Positions 1 to 12,800 of a stretch of DNA of 64,000 nucleotides are shown here, in pieces. The stretch is from Aristolochia californica (Eukaryota; Streptophyta; Magnoliopsida; Piperales; Aristolochiaceae). Numbering within the stretch: the first letter of the stretch is position 1; every line of letters begins with the position of its first letter. Under the pieces are notes generated by a model that saw only the letters and a program-made list of their open reading frames with translations, searched no databases and was not told the DNA's origin. Where the stretch lies: the NCBI GenBank assembly GCA_029961685.1, contig JARWKL010000015.1, positions 21,173,220 to 21,237,219 of the forward strand, given 5' to 3'. Position numbers and translations under genes: made by a program.

Positions 1-241
1 CATTTACCTATGTTTGTTCTCTAGTGTCAAAGTCCACTTTTCTCTTTTAAACTTATCAAGAACAAAAAAGGTCCTTTTTTAAAGTTGGAACACCACTATG
101 ACCAACACCATTATTTAACGATGCAATCCCTTAGTAGAGCAAAATGCTTGTTTCTTCATTTCTTTTGTTGTTATATGTTTCCCTTTTTATCCTTGGGTGT
201 ATCTTGTGAAAGTTCTTAAATAATGCTTTTTTGATTCACAG

Positions 242-3200
242 GGGCAGTGGTCGAGGCCTTTCTCAGGTTGCATGAGAAAGGACTAATATATCAAGGTAAT
301 CTATACCTTCAAATATTTTGATTCAGAAGAGAAGTTCTCCGAACCTCATGATAGAACCATTGTTTATGTCACTTCCTGGCTGCTGGAGTTTACTATACCT
401 TTAGATGGTTTCTAGGAAATCCAAAAGCTTTTTTTTTTTTAAATAAGTTTTAGAAGAAATCCATGATTGCATGTCATTGATGGACAAGCTATTTGCTAGG
501 TTGTTTTAGGCGTTGAGTTGCTTCTCTTGGTTATATTTGGTTCAACGTAAATATTTCTTTATTCATGAGGACTAAGGCTGCTAACCATGTTACTAAGAAA
601 AATATAATACATCTGAGACCTATATTTACAATTGTTAATAAAATGGACGAAGATGGTTTCCTTTTTTTCTTTTTTTGGGGCTAGGTTTAGTTGGTCTTTT
701 AGGGTAAAGGGCAAGGGCTCCTATCTTAGTACACAAATGTTTTGGACATTGTCATGAAGAGGAGGGTCCTTGTCCTTTGCACTGCCTTAAAGAGTACCCT
801 GTCCATGGTGGTCATCTTGAGGTAAATGGAGTGTCTAGGTGATTTTTAATGCTCATTTACATAGTTGTATTATTTTGATTTTTTTAAAGCTTATTTCCTT
901 ATTTTGGATGGTGATTTACACACATTTTCTCCCCATTTCTTTGAATTTTAGATCCTATCATCTCCTTCTCACTTTTGTGCTGTTTATAGTTTTCTTAATT
1001 TCTGAATGCGAGTACGCATGAGTTAATTTTACTGGTAATTCCTTTCTTTGTTTTTATGTTTTTAGGCTCTTACATGGTCAACTGGTCTCCTAAACTTCAA
1101 ACTGCTGTCTCTGACTTGGTATGTTTTCTTATGGTGGATATAGAATTCTCTTCTTATGATTACTTGTCATCTTTTACATTGATTATTCTCTTTTGATTTC
1201 TTTATTATCATTTTATATTATATTGGATGTTGATTATCTTATATTTCTTATCTGTATAGGCTTTTGGCCTTGGCTAATCCTTTGTATTTTCTATTTCTCT
1301 TTTAATGAATTTATCATCTTTTTAAAAAACGAGGACTATTATCTATGGCTTTGACTTATGCATCCATCTGAACATGGGATTTTGTTACTTGTTTGGAAAG
1401 TTATAAGCTATATCGTATTTTATTGGCAAGTGGATCAGTGACATATTTCTTCGGTGATTGGTTAATGTTGAATTTCTAGACAAATAAAAATAATTCATTG
1501 ACTTGTTATTAATTGAGTACAATGAGCCTCTATTTATAGTAAAGAAAATAAGCGGAATCAAATTATAATTAAACTACTCATGTCCCAGTTGCACCCAAAG
1601 TCTAACTCCTAAAGATGAGTTATAGAATAATTAAATAACTAAACATATATAGAAGACTAACATAGCTAAAACTCCTCTAATTGAAACACTTTCCCTCATG
1701 AGACTCCTATAAGATTCAGTCATATTAATTATTGCTCTATGAGACTTCTTTCTATGAGAGTCATGTAAGACTCTTTAACACTCCCCCTCAAGCTAGAGTT
1801 TGTAACTTCAGCTTGTAAAGAAAAAGATTCTTGGTCTTCAATCTTCTTTGGCTGAAAAAGAGTTCTTCATAGTTACAAAATTCTTCATCTTTTGTTTTTC
1901 CCCTTACTTGATTATTTTGGTCAAATAAAATTTCGTTCCCACAACACGTGTAATTCTCCATAGTAGGTTTTGTCACCTGCCTCATCCTTCATACTTCTCC
2001 TTCTATTCTCCCCCTTAATTTGGGAGGTAATAGTAGTGATCCCAACTTGAAACAAAAAAATGATTGTAGTAATTATCTCCTCTATCAAAGTGTCCCGAGG
2101 ACAAGTACTCAACTGGAAATAGATTCTCAAAAAAATAAAAATATGGGTGATAAACTAAAAGGAGTTGAAACCAACACAAAGGATTTCAAACACAAGATAC
2201 TGATAATAATCACTAAATAGGAATACCTATCACTAAAAAAACGGAGATAAAAAACCCACTTAAGGGCACCTGTAAAAAAGTCTCAATGGACTTAAAAAAC
2301 ACCCATATATAATAAAAAGGAACCAACCCAAGCCATTTAACCAGGAGTTGACCTTTGGCCTAAAAGGGTAAATGAGAGTCCAAAAAGAGATAGTAGGCGA
2401 AAGGTAGACAAAGTAAAAGGGTTATGGGAGGATAAAAGGTTGATAAAATAAACACCATAGTAATAAAATTAGAAGGAGATTGGGGGTCGTCTCCATGGCA
2501 AGTTAATTATTGAAGGCGACTCGAAGATAGTTATTAGTTGGTGTTCCAAAGACAACTTCCCCCCTTGGCGTCACTGGCCCATCACTGATAATATTGCTGA
2601 TATTGTATCTTCTACTGATTGTAATTGGAATCTCATTCCTAGATCAACCAACTCTTTGGCTGATAAATTGGTAAAATTTGGAACTTCCCAACAATCTCTC
2701 ATCGTTTGGGAAGGCTTCCTTCCTTTGTAAATTGCTCTTTTGAGTTTTTGTCTTAATAAAAATCAGCATCATTTAAAAATAAAAATAAAAATTGAAGGAG
2801 ACTGTAACAATAGAACTGTAAAAATAACAAACAAGTTGGACCAAGTATTGACCTCCAAGAAATTTCTGGTGGTGAGCATAATTTTGAAGATTGATGGTGC
2901 GGAAGATACACAACCGATGTAGACAAGCAAGCTAACACTAGAGAGGAGACCCGAGCCAAATAACCTTGTGCGATCTCCCCTCAAAACTAAAAAACAATAA
3001 TTTTATTGAGAATAAATTTACATAATATCTTGTGGACGGAGCCAGTTTGGTTTGTTTGGACTAGAGAAAGTCAATCTGGACCCTGACCTGCACAACAGCT
3101 TCTTGTTGTGTGGGTGCTTTCCTATTAGAATTAGGATTTGGCTTCTTAATCTATTATTTGCAATGTTTTCAATTTCTTCCAACAATGATACTGTGCCATC

Positions 3201-6200
3201 TGCACAAATACAAGCCACTGCATTGTTGTACTCGAGTGGAATCAATTGCAGTTTATCTGTGCTCTCCATTGTGCATTACATGACCACATAAACATGGAGT
3301 GCCTCTCATTCAACTTTTTCTGGCGACCTCAAGATTCAATAGGGAAGCGCCTTATAATATGATAAACAACCTCCCTCCATATGCAAAAAATCCCACTGGT
3401 TATAACTATCTGGTTTGAGAAGAAGCACTTCCTTATAAAGTCTTCTGATTTGTGGGTCCACTACCAAAAGGTGCCATTGGAAGGGAATTAATCTGTTGAA
3501 TAGAAGTCTGTCGGAGCTCCTCAAAGTTGAAGATAAAATCGAAGAGAAGAGAAAATCAGCTCCATAAGATTTGGCAACAACGGGAATTCATGGTAGCGGC
3601 TACTTTGGCAGGACCGATGCCTCAATTGACTTCAACAGCTGCGCATCTATGGCCTTCTGACCTCCTTCTTCTCCTGAGGAAGAGCCTTTGTCATCATTGA
3701 TGGCAAAGGGAATTCCCTTTGGTCAACTGCTACTTTAATTGTCGTGAGGAACTCAAGCACCAAGCTCTTGGATACAACTGTTCGATGTGAATAGTGGAGA
3801 AACCATACGGGAAAGATTTGATCATCTATGTCATGCCCTCTGTTTGGTACTTCCTGCTCATCTTATGCAAAGCATGCCCAAAATTCTGCTGTGAAGGTAC
3901 AACACATAGCAGAGCACATCAGAAGAAAATAGCCACTGGATTCATAGCAGCCCAGGATTGCTGTGGAAACAACCATCAAACTCAACTTGGTAACACCATG
4001 ATTCAGAGTTTCCATGTAATGGGAGAAGACTGTTTGTATGCCGAGAGATCGGCCAGTAAGTTCCGTTTTCTTTGGATCATACCACCCAAGATTTTGCCAA
4101 AATCATTGATTGTGCAAACCCATGAGATCACTTACTGAGAGATGTCCTCAACAATTTTTCAACTGTACAAATTTTGTACAAAAAATGCCACTTATTTCGC
4201 TCCTGCCAGATCATTCAAGGAGCAAAAGCCAGGCAAGCCTTGCACATACGGCTACCAAGCAAACTGAAAGATGTTGGGAAACAGCTGGAGATAACACCTT
4301 GAGAGAAAAGCTGGCAAAATCCGATGAGAGATGTTGCAGTGGATCACAATGTCATAAGTTGATTCACTGCTGACTCCAGAAATGGTGCAGAAGCTATCAG
4401 AGATGTTGATTCCCTGCTCATAAGAATGTCAATAGTTAAGATTCTTCTGCTAGCAGCCCTCAATACAATGAACATGACTTTAGCAGGACCTTACAACTTT
4501 CATGCAACTAAAATTGTCCCATATAGATTGTGGTTTAAAAAGATCTTGTGGTTATTATTAGGGAAGAGGCCTCCTATCTTTGGCTAGTCATTTTGGGCAG
4601 TCATGGAACCTAACCTTAACATGGTATCAGAGTGTGTGCTTGTACATGAGTCTCCACCAAAAGTTTTCTACATATAGAAACCATAAAAGTGGGTCCACAT
4701 TTGTGGGGGGGGGGGGGGCGGTGGGAGGTGGATGTTAGAGCAGTCATACATAGATCTGAGATTAGAAAAATCTTATGTTTATTACTTGGGAAGAGGTCTT
4801 CTAACTTCAACAAGTCACTTTGCAACAGACCTGGACCCAGGCTTTTTTTTTTTTTTTTTTTTTTTGAAACTGTGATGATTTTATTTCAAAGGAAAGCAAG
4901 AAAATACATCAAGGGAGGCCTCCCCTAACAACAAGAGATTGAAGGGAGGGACCCAATTTAGCACAAGAGTCAGCAGCCGTATTGGCTGATCTAAGTACTT
5001 GAGACCAAGTACAAGTAATAGAGGAGACAATATCCATGATGTCTAGAAAATGTTGCCAATGATGCCAAGGAGGGAAGGAGCATTGTGTCTGCAATAGCAG
5101 CATTGTGATGATGTTGAGTCTTAATTAGCAAGGACGTTATACCCTAACTTCATAGCATTAGACATTGAGGGAGAAAGGGGTCCAAATTAGATGATCCTGC
5201 CAGAAAGCTGAGAGTAGTGACAAAGGTTGGGAGAAGATTACAAATAGAATTGGGTTGTCCCCCATCCAGTGCAGTGATTAGTCCAGAAATGCGCTAAAGA
5301 CCCATCCTCAGCATGACATTGTGACTCGTCTTTGAATCTTGGGAGAAGCTTAATAATTTTCCTCTGTATAGGAGGTGGTCTAGGACAATGAGCATTATCC
5401 AGCCACAAAATATTCTCTGGGATTCCATGAATATCTTCCTTTTATGCCTATGGTTTATTGGGGCTATGATTCATTCTTTTCCTTGAGATGTTTTTATTTT
5501 CTTTCATTGATAGACTATGGCTGCTCATAGTATCTGTGAAAACTAATGATGTTAAAAAAAATTCAGAAGGCTCCAAGTCTTCTCTTGAAAAAATAAGGCT
5601 TAATGTTCGATAGTCTGATACTATTTTTTTGCACTTTCCTCAGAAACGACAATTGTTTGATACTATTTGTTTGCTCTTTCCTCAGAAACAACACTACTAT
5701 TCCTATTCCTGTGCTTGATATTCGAAGAGTGCTAGTAATGCAATCTAAAATGTGGTTGAATTATTGATGTTATGCAAAACTGAGCAGTGTAGTTCTTACC
5801 CAATTAAAAGTATAACCCGAATGTTGAACTGGTCAGTTTCTAATTTTGCTCTTTTTCCTTTTCAGAATTTAGAGTAGGTCTTATAGTTGTTTTTATATTT
5901 GAAGAGGGCTATTCATTAGTCTTAAAGCAATGTGGTTATGTGTCAAGTTTCTGTATCATAGATTTATGTGGTGATTCAGGCTACAGAAGTCTCTCTCTTT
6001 CTCTTCTCTGAACTCTTGGTTATGTAACTGTCAATTTTTTTCTTGCCGTTCACTTAATAATCTATATTCTGGATCACATTTACCTTATTCTATATATTTG
6101 TCAGGAAGTAGAGTACTCTGAAGAACAAGGGACCCTTTATTATATAAAGTATCGTGTTGCTGGTGGTTCAAGGTAAATGCTTTAAAATTATTGTGGTCAT

Positions 6201-6782
6201 TTTTAGTTTCTGCATTTCTATGCAAATTTGTCTATAAACTTGATGACCATAGCTAGGGGTGACACTAAGTTGAGCTGGCTCAGTTTGGGCTTGATTCTGC
6301 TTGACCTTAACCCGAGCTTGAGCCAAGCTCGAGCTTGAAGTCAGGCTTGTTAGCTGGATTGAACTGAGCACAAACTTTGCTTTGCTTGGCTTGATGTTAT
6401 TTTTAGCTTAGATAAGTTTTAGCTAAGGGATTGATATGATTTTTTTTTTAAGTTTCAACAAGTACATTGAATGGCTTATATTGAAAAAGATAAAGAAAGG
6501 ACCACAAAGAATAAAAATGGGGAGGGATTAGGACGTTAAATGTTTTTTTTTAAACCTTTTTGTTTCTCAAAGAGCATTAAATGGGCTGCAGAATGCAGAG
6601 AACATTAAATATAGACTGTTTCCAGATTTAAGACAATTGACTTTTTTGGTTTATGATGATTGAATTTTTTGGCGCCTTTTATTGCTTTTTTTGTTTCTCA
6701 AAAGGAATGCTTTAGAATTGGAAACAAAACAGGGAATTACAAAGCAGACGACAACCTCCTCCCTTTTCTTTACTTCTGACTA

Positions 6783-6820
<38 letters not shown>

Positions 6821-9800
6821 TTACATATATTATGTATATATATTCTGTCTTTTTGGTTCTTCTTGCCTTTTTGCTAGCGTCCTAGATTTCACTTAAACGT
6901 GTGTGAGTATGGCGAGTAACACTTCCACTTCTTTGTGCAATAGGTAAAGCGTCTTCCATTTTTTTTCTTTTATTTTCTTCTTTCTCTTTTTGTGTTTTCT
7001 TACTGCAATTTTTTCTTCTTTCTCTTTGCTCATTTTTTTTTATTCTTGATAAAATTCTGCTCCTATCGTTTTCAGAGAGAGGGAAGGTTGCATCCTTCCT
7101 GCCCCTCCTCTTTGTTGAAAAAATATTTCAATAAAGAGGAGAGAAGGGGTGTAACCCTCATCCTCTTTTTTGCAACGCGAGGGACAGATTTCTCCCCACC
7201 TTGTTAGCAGTTGAGCAGAGTTTGAGTCACCCATATTTTGCTTGAGCTCGAGCTCATGTATAGACTCAAGCTTAAGCTCAAGTTTGAGCCTGCTGGTTTT
7301 GGTTCCAAACAAGCCCAAAGCCTACCATAGTTTGAGCTCGGCTTGACTTGTTTCCACCTCTATCCGTAGCTGTTATCAGTCTAATACTGACCAAATTATG
7401 TTTGGACCATACTGGTTTCTTGGCAACCATGCTTGAGTGTTATGCTAACGATTCCGTGATCCTAGAGATGCAAACCAAGTTCTTAAATCCAAAATAAAAA
7501 TTGGATGACAAGACGGGGTCTAGGGTAATCCAGTTCACTTGGTGTAATTGTTTGCTTTTTGTTAAAAGTTGGGTCCAAGATTCATCTCAAAATGACTAGC
7601 CAAGTTAGGAAGCCTCTTCCCAACTAATAAATCTAATATCTTTTTAATCATTTGTCCGTGTGGGATTATTCTAACACTTCCCCTCACATGTGGACCAAGG
7701 AATGTCAGAAAGATCTTGGGTTTATCACCTGCCACTTTCTCCGATTTTGTTTTAGAGAGGAAGACTAATATCCTTTCTTACCTCTCTAGCTTTCCGGGTT
7801 TCTACTACTAGACCAATTAAAGAAATCCTCTGTTCTCCCTCTGGTTTTTTGGTTTCCGCCACCAAACTGATTAAAACAATCCTTTTCTTCCGCCTCTATT
7901 TTCTATGACCGTGTTTGGGAAGGAAATAGGTAAAAGGGAAAATAAAGAATAGGATATTTAATAAGGAGAAGAAGTAACTAGTGGTCTTTGAGTTGTGCTT
8001 GTAGTTGGCTTTGATGTTCTTATTTCACTCCCATCAAAATCCCTAAAAAGCTACATTACTCATCACTTCTCTCCCTCCTTTGTATTCCATCTCTTCTTGC
8101 TCATCTTTTTTTTTTGAAATGATGCTGATTTTTATTAAGACAAAAACTCAAAAGAGCATATTACAAAGGAGGGAATCCTTCCCATACAATGAGAGATTGC
8201 TGGGAAATTCTGAATTTTGCCAATTTATCAGCCAAAGAGTTGGCTGATCTAGGAATGAGATTCCAATTACAATGCGAAGAAGATACAATGTCAACAATAC
8301 TATCAGTGATGGGCCAGTTGCGCCAAGGGGGGAGGCTGTCTTTGGAACACCAACTAATAACCGTCTTCGATTCGCCTTCAATGATTAACTTGCCATGGCG
8401 ACGATCCCTGAAGATTTGGAGACCGAACAGTAGAGCACTAACTTCAACGGTATTAGAATCGGCAATACCCACCGGACTAACATAAGAAAGAATGAGAGTC
8501 TCCATTGTGACCTCTGAATATACCACCTGCTCTTGCTAGACGTGGACATCTAATAGCACTACTATCAAAATTTAGTTTTATGCAATCGCAAGGGGGAGGA
8601 TCCCAGATAACCATTCTAGGAGCTCTGCTAGGGCCAGACATGTGAGTGATCAAATTCCAATTTTCCCGAAGGGAAGCCCCCGATAGAGTGGCAAAATCCT
8701 TCTTTATATGAAACCAGCTTTAGATGAGGCCGACGACATGAGAAGCCGTGTTGTCTGGGATGCTAGCTTTGGAGTTGAATCTCCAGTTGTTCCGCTTGAG
8801 CCAAATGCACCATGGAACATGCGCAAGACAGGCCGAAAGAATTAACTTGCCCAACCGAGGAAGGAGAATCCCTCGAACCATCTCAAAGGTGCCAAAGAGG
8901 TCCTGATGTAGCCCCAGTTGAAGCCCGATTTTCTGAAAGATCTTCATCCAAATTTGCCACGAAAATCCATAGTGTAAGAGGACATGCTGGAATGTCTCTT
9001 CACGCTCACCGCAAAGGGAACAAGAAAAATCGGGGGCAGTTAAGCCTCTTCTATGAAGGTTGTCTGAAGTAAGAATCTGTTCTCTGATGGCTGACCACAC
9101 GAAGAATTTGATTTTGCTTGGTGCTGAGAGTTTCCAAACCAGATTTGCCTTGTGCTCATGAGGACTATAGTCTTGCTTTCTGATATGAGAGTAAGCCGAA
9201 GTGACAGTGAATCGGCCATTATTACTGGGCTTCCAAATCAGCTTATCAACCGAGTGCTCCTGAATAATAATACTGTTGAGTTTAGTAAGGAGAGAGCAAA
9301 AAGCCAACGATTCCTCATAGTTTAATCCACGACGAAACGGAAGACTCCACGAGTGATCACTCCATGAATCAGCCACAGAGCAAGAGAGGTTGCTTGCCAC
9401 CCTATGCAACCCTGGAAAGTCCTCTAAAGAGATCGGGGGCCACACCATTCGTCCGACCAGAAGAGAAGGGTCCTTCCATTGCCCGTGTGAAATGCGGTAG
9501 CATCTCTGAATACTGGAAGGAGCTTGAAAACTGATTTCCATATCGGGGATAGGAGGCGACTAGCACCACCCTCTCTCCACCATGCACCCGAAAACTGAAG
9601 GTAGAATTTGACTATATTCTTCCATAAACTGTTGTGCTTGTTGTTGAAATTCCAAATCCATTTGAGCATAAAAGCTTTGTTCATTTCTCTTGTAGGCCGG
9701 ATGCCCAATGCTCCCCTATTATGAGGCATGTGAATATCCTTCCAATTGGCCAGATGGTATCTGAAGGTATCTTCTAAACCCCTCCAAATAAATCGTCGAC

Positions 9801-12800
9801 GGATGACATCAATTTTGGAGAAAACGGAGGCCGGACAGTGTATGAATGATAACAGATAATTTGGCAGCCTCGCCAGACAAGACTTGAAAAGAGTGAGATG
9901 CCCCGCTGTTGATAAGAGTTTATCTCTTCTTGCTCATCTTTATCTCTCTTGTCTCTTATTTCCAGAGTGGAAGTGCTGGAAATGGAAGTTATAAGGAGGG
10001 TTTTGGGGTTTGTGGTGTTTGACCAAGTTTTGAGTGGAAGTGCTGGAAATGGAAGTTCTAAGGAGGGTTTTGGGGTTTGTGGTGTTTGACCAAGTTTTCT
10101 GATAGTCGAATGATGAGATGGAGGGGTGGTACTCCAGTGGTACTAGGTATTATTTGTTCTGGTTTTGCTCCTCTCTATCGTTGCTGTTGGGCTTCTTGGG
10201 TGGGGTATTATGGATATGGAGGCTCGATTTATCCAGCAACGCTAGCTATTTTACTATGGGGATGAGTTTGGTGATGTTAAAGTTGTTAAAGTTCAAGGGT
10301 ATTTTTGTTATTTACTGCGGTGTGTTGTATACTAAAATCATAGTTAGAAAGGGATTAATTAGACAAGTCTATCGATGTAATTTTTATCAGTTTCTGTTGC
10401 TGTAATTGAGTAAGGTGTAATAGGGGCATTTAAACCTTTAATATTGTAATCACTTAAGTGGGTTAATAAAGAGATTAGGGGTCGATCTGACACCCTAACT
10501 AGATTGCTCTTCAACAGTCTTCTTCCTCTCTGTCTTCTTCTTTCCTTCCATTTTCTCCAGCTTCTTAATCATTTCTTTTTCAATTCTTCCATGGTATCAG
10601 AGCAATTGATCTGATTGTTGTGGGTATTTAGTAAGCTTCTCTTTTTTTCTCAAGCCTACAGCTCTCCAAGAAGAGGGATTATTCAGAACTACTGCTGGTT
10701 GAGGCTAAAGGTCAGAGCTTTTTCCATTTTTTCCTGCCATAACCCTATGGTTGATGACCCCTACTGTCAATTGGACAATGTATGTGTTTTTCTCTACCCC
10801 TAGTTGGTTTTTGGGATTTTTTGTTCCCACTTGATGCCTGCACGCACCCTATAGGCCCAATTCTGCCTGCATCATCACCAGATTAGGTGATGTCAGCTCA
10901 ATTTTTTTCCTCTGACATTGTTCTTTGCTGGAAATACTGAATTGAATTACTGCTATTATCTCTATTGGAGTCTGGATGACCTAATTTTTGTGTTGTGGGC
11001 TTCACTTAAGCTGCGTGGGGTAATACAATTATCTCCTTACTGATTTTTTTGGTGCTAGTCTCTTTAATATTATACTTCAAGGTGTATTTAAAACATCTAT
11101 TGTTGAGAATTGCTCTATGGCTGGTTCTGGTGAAGTGGTTTCACCTTCCAAAGGCTCCAGCCTTTTAGATTCCAAGGAATCCCACACTATCCAGATCATT
11201 TCGACTAAGTCGAATTGAAAAAACTACATTAACTGGTCCAGGTTAGTTCAAATGTTCCTTTAGTCGATGAGGAAATTGAGATTCTTGAGTGAGATCGCTC
11301 CTTTCCCTGCTAATGATGATTGGGAAGCCGAAGATAGTCAGGTGATGACTTGGCTCGTCAATAGTATAGATGAAAGTTTGAGTGATCAGGTGATGAACTG
11401 TAACACATCAAAGGAGATGTGGGATACTCTAGTATCTATTTTTTCACGAGAAACCTACCTATCTAGGATTTGTGAGCTATATACTAAGTTCTTTGAAATG
11501 TCTCAAGGTGCTAGAACAATGACCTAATATTTTACTGAGATGAGGGGTATTCTACAAGAAGTTAGCACATTTCACTTCTTTACTACCAATGCTACAAAAC
11601 TGCGGAGGGTGAAAAATCAAATTCTGGTTATTCAGTTCTTGGATGGTTTGAGTCTTGAGTATGATGCTATTCCGAGCTCAAATTTTGGCTGATGATGGTG
11701 ACCATACATTGGAGGGGGTTTATAATAGTCCTTTGTGTTAAAGGAGTAATTAAATTTGGTAAAAGTATTGTTGGTTCTGATGCAGCTCTCAATATTTCCT
11801 CTTCTACTTCTTGCTCTGAGTCAGTTAGAGGTTGAAGGGGAGGCTTTGGTGGTAGGAGACTTGCAAGAAGAGGTGTATACGGAGCAACCTTCTGGGTATG
11901 TTGCTCAGGGAGAGACCGATAATGTGTGCATACTCTAGAAAGCTATATATGGTCTAAAACAACGCTCACGAGTATGGTTTGAAATATTCAGTAAGGTGGT
12001 GATGTCATTTGGGTTGATTAGAGGCCATTGTGACCATTCTTTATTTATTTGACGTTGGTAGACTTGTATTATTGTGTTAGTAGTGTATGTTTATGACATT
12101 GTGCTGACTGGGAATGATATCGGAGGTATTCGGGATGCCAAGAACTATCTCAAACAACACTTTCAGACCAAGGATCTTGGTAAGGTGAAATATTTTTTGG
12201 AATAGAGGTGGCCAGAAGCAAAAAGGGTATGATTTTTTCTCAGAGAAAATATGTAATGGATATGTTGAGTGAACATGGATTGTTGGGTGCAAGACTTACA
12301 GACACACCTATGGAGCTAAACTCTATCTTGCGTGAAGATATCCAACTACTCAGTGATTAAACAATGTAGCAGAGACAGGTTGGGTAATTAATTTAAGCTA
12401 CTGTTACTAAACCAGATATATCATTTGCAATTGGAGTTGTGAGTCAGTTTTATAGAAAACCCCTGAAAAGTACATCTTGAGGCCAAATAGAGAATTTTGC
12501 GGTACTTAAACGGAGCTCCTGGGAAAGGATTGCTGTATGAACCTCATGGGCATTTAGACATTGTTGATTTTTTCAGATGCTGACTATGCTGGATCAAAGT
12601 TAGACAACAGTCAACTTAAAATATTGTGTGTTTGTTGGGGGTAATCTTATAATTTGTAAGAGTAAAAATCAGAATATAGTTCGTTCAAGTGCAGAAGTTG
12701 AACATCACGTAATGGTACACACTATTAAGTGAATTCATGTGGGTAAAATCTGTGTTAAAAGAATTTGGTCTAGGAGGAAGTGGTCCTACGAAATTGAAGT

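Noticed and set aside
3018..3524. Two minus-strand open frames of 60-80 residues that might be a retroposed or viral-like fragment
   Set aside because: No motif (protease, reverse transcriptase, coat or movement protein) could be recognised, so no family is claimed.
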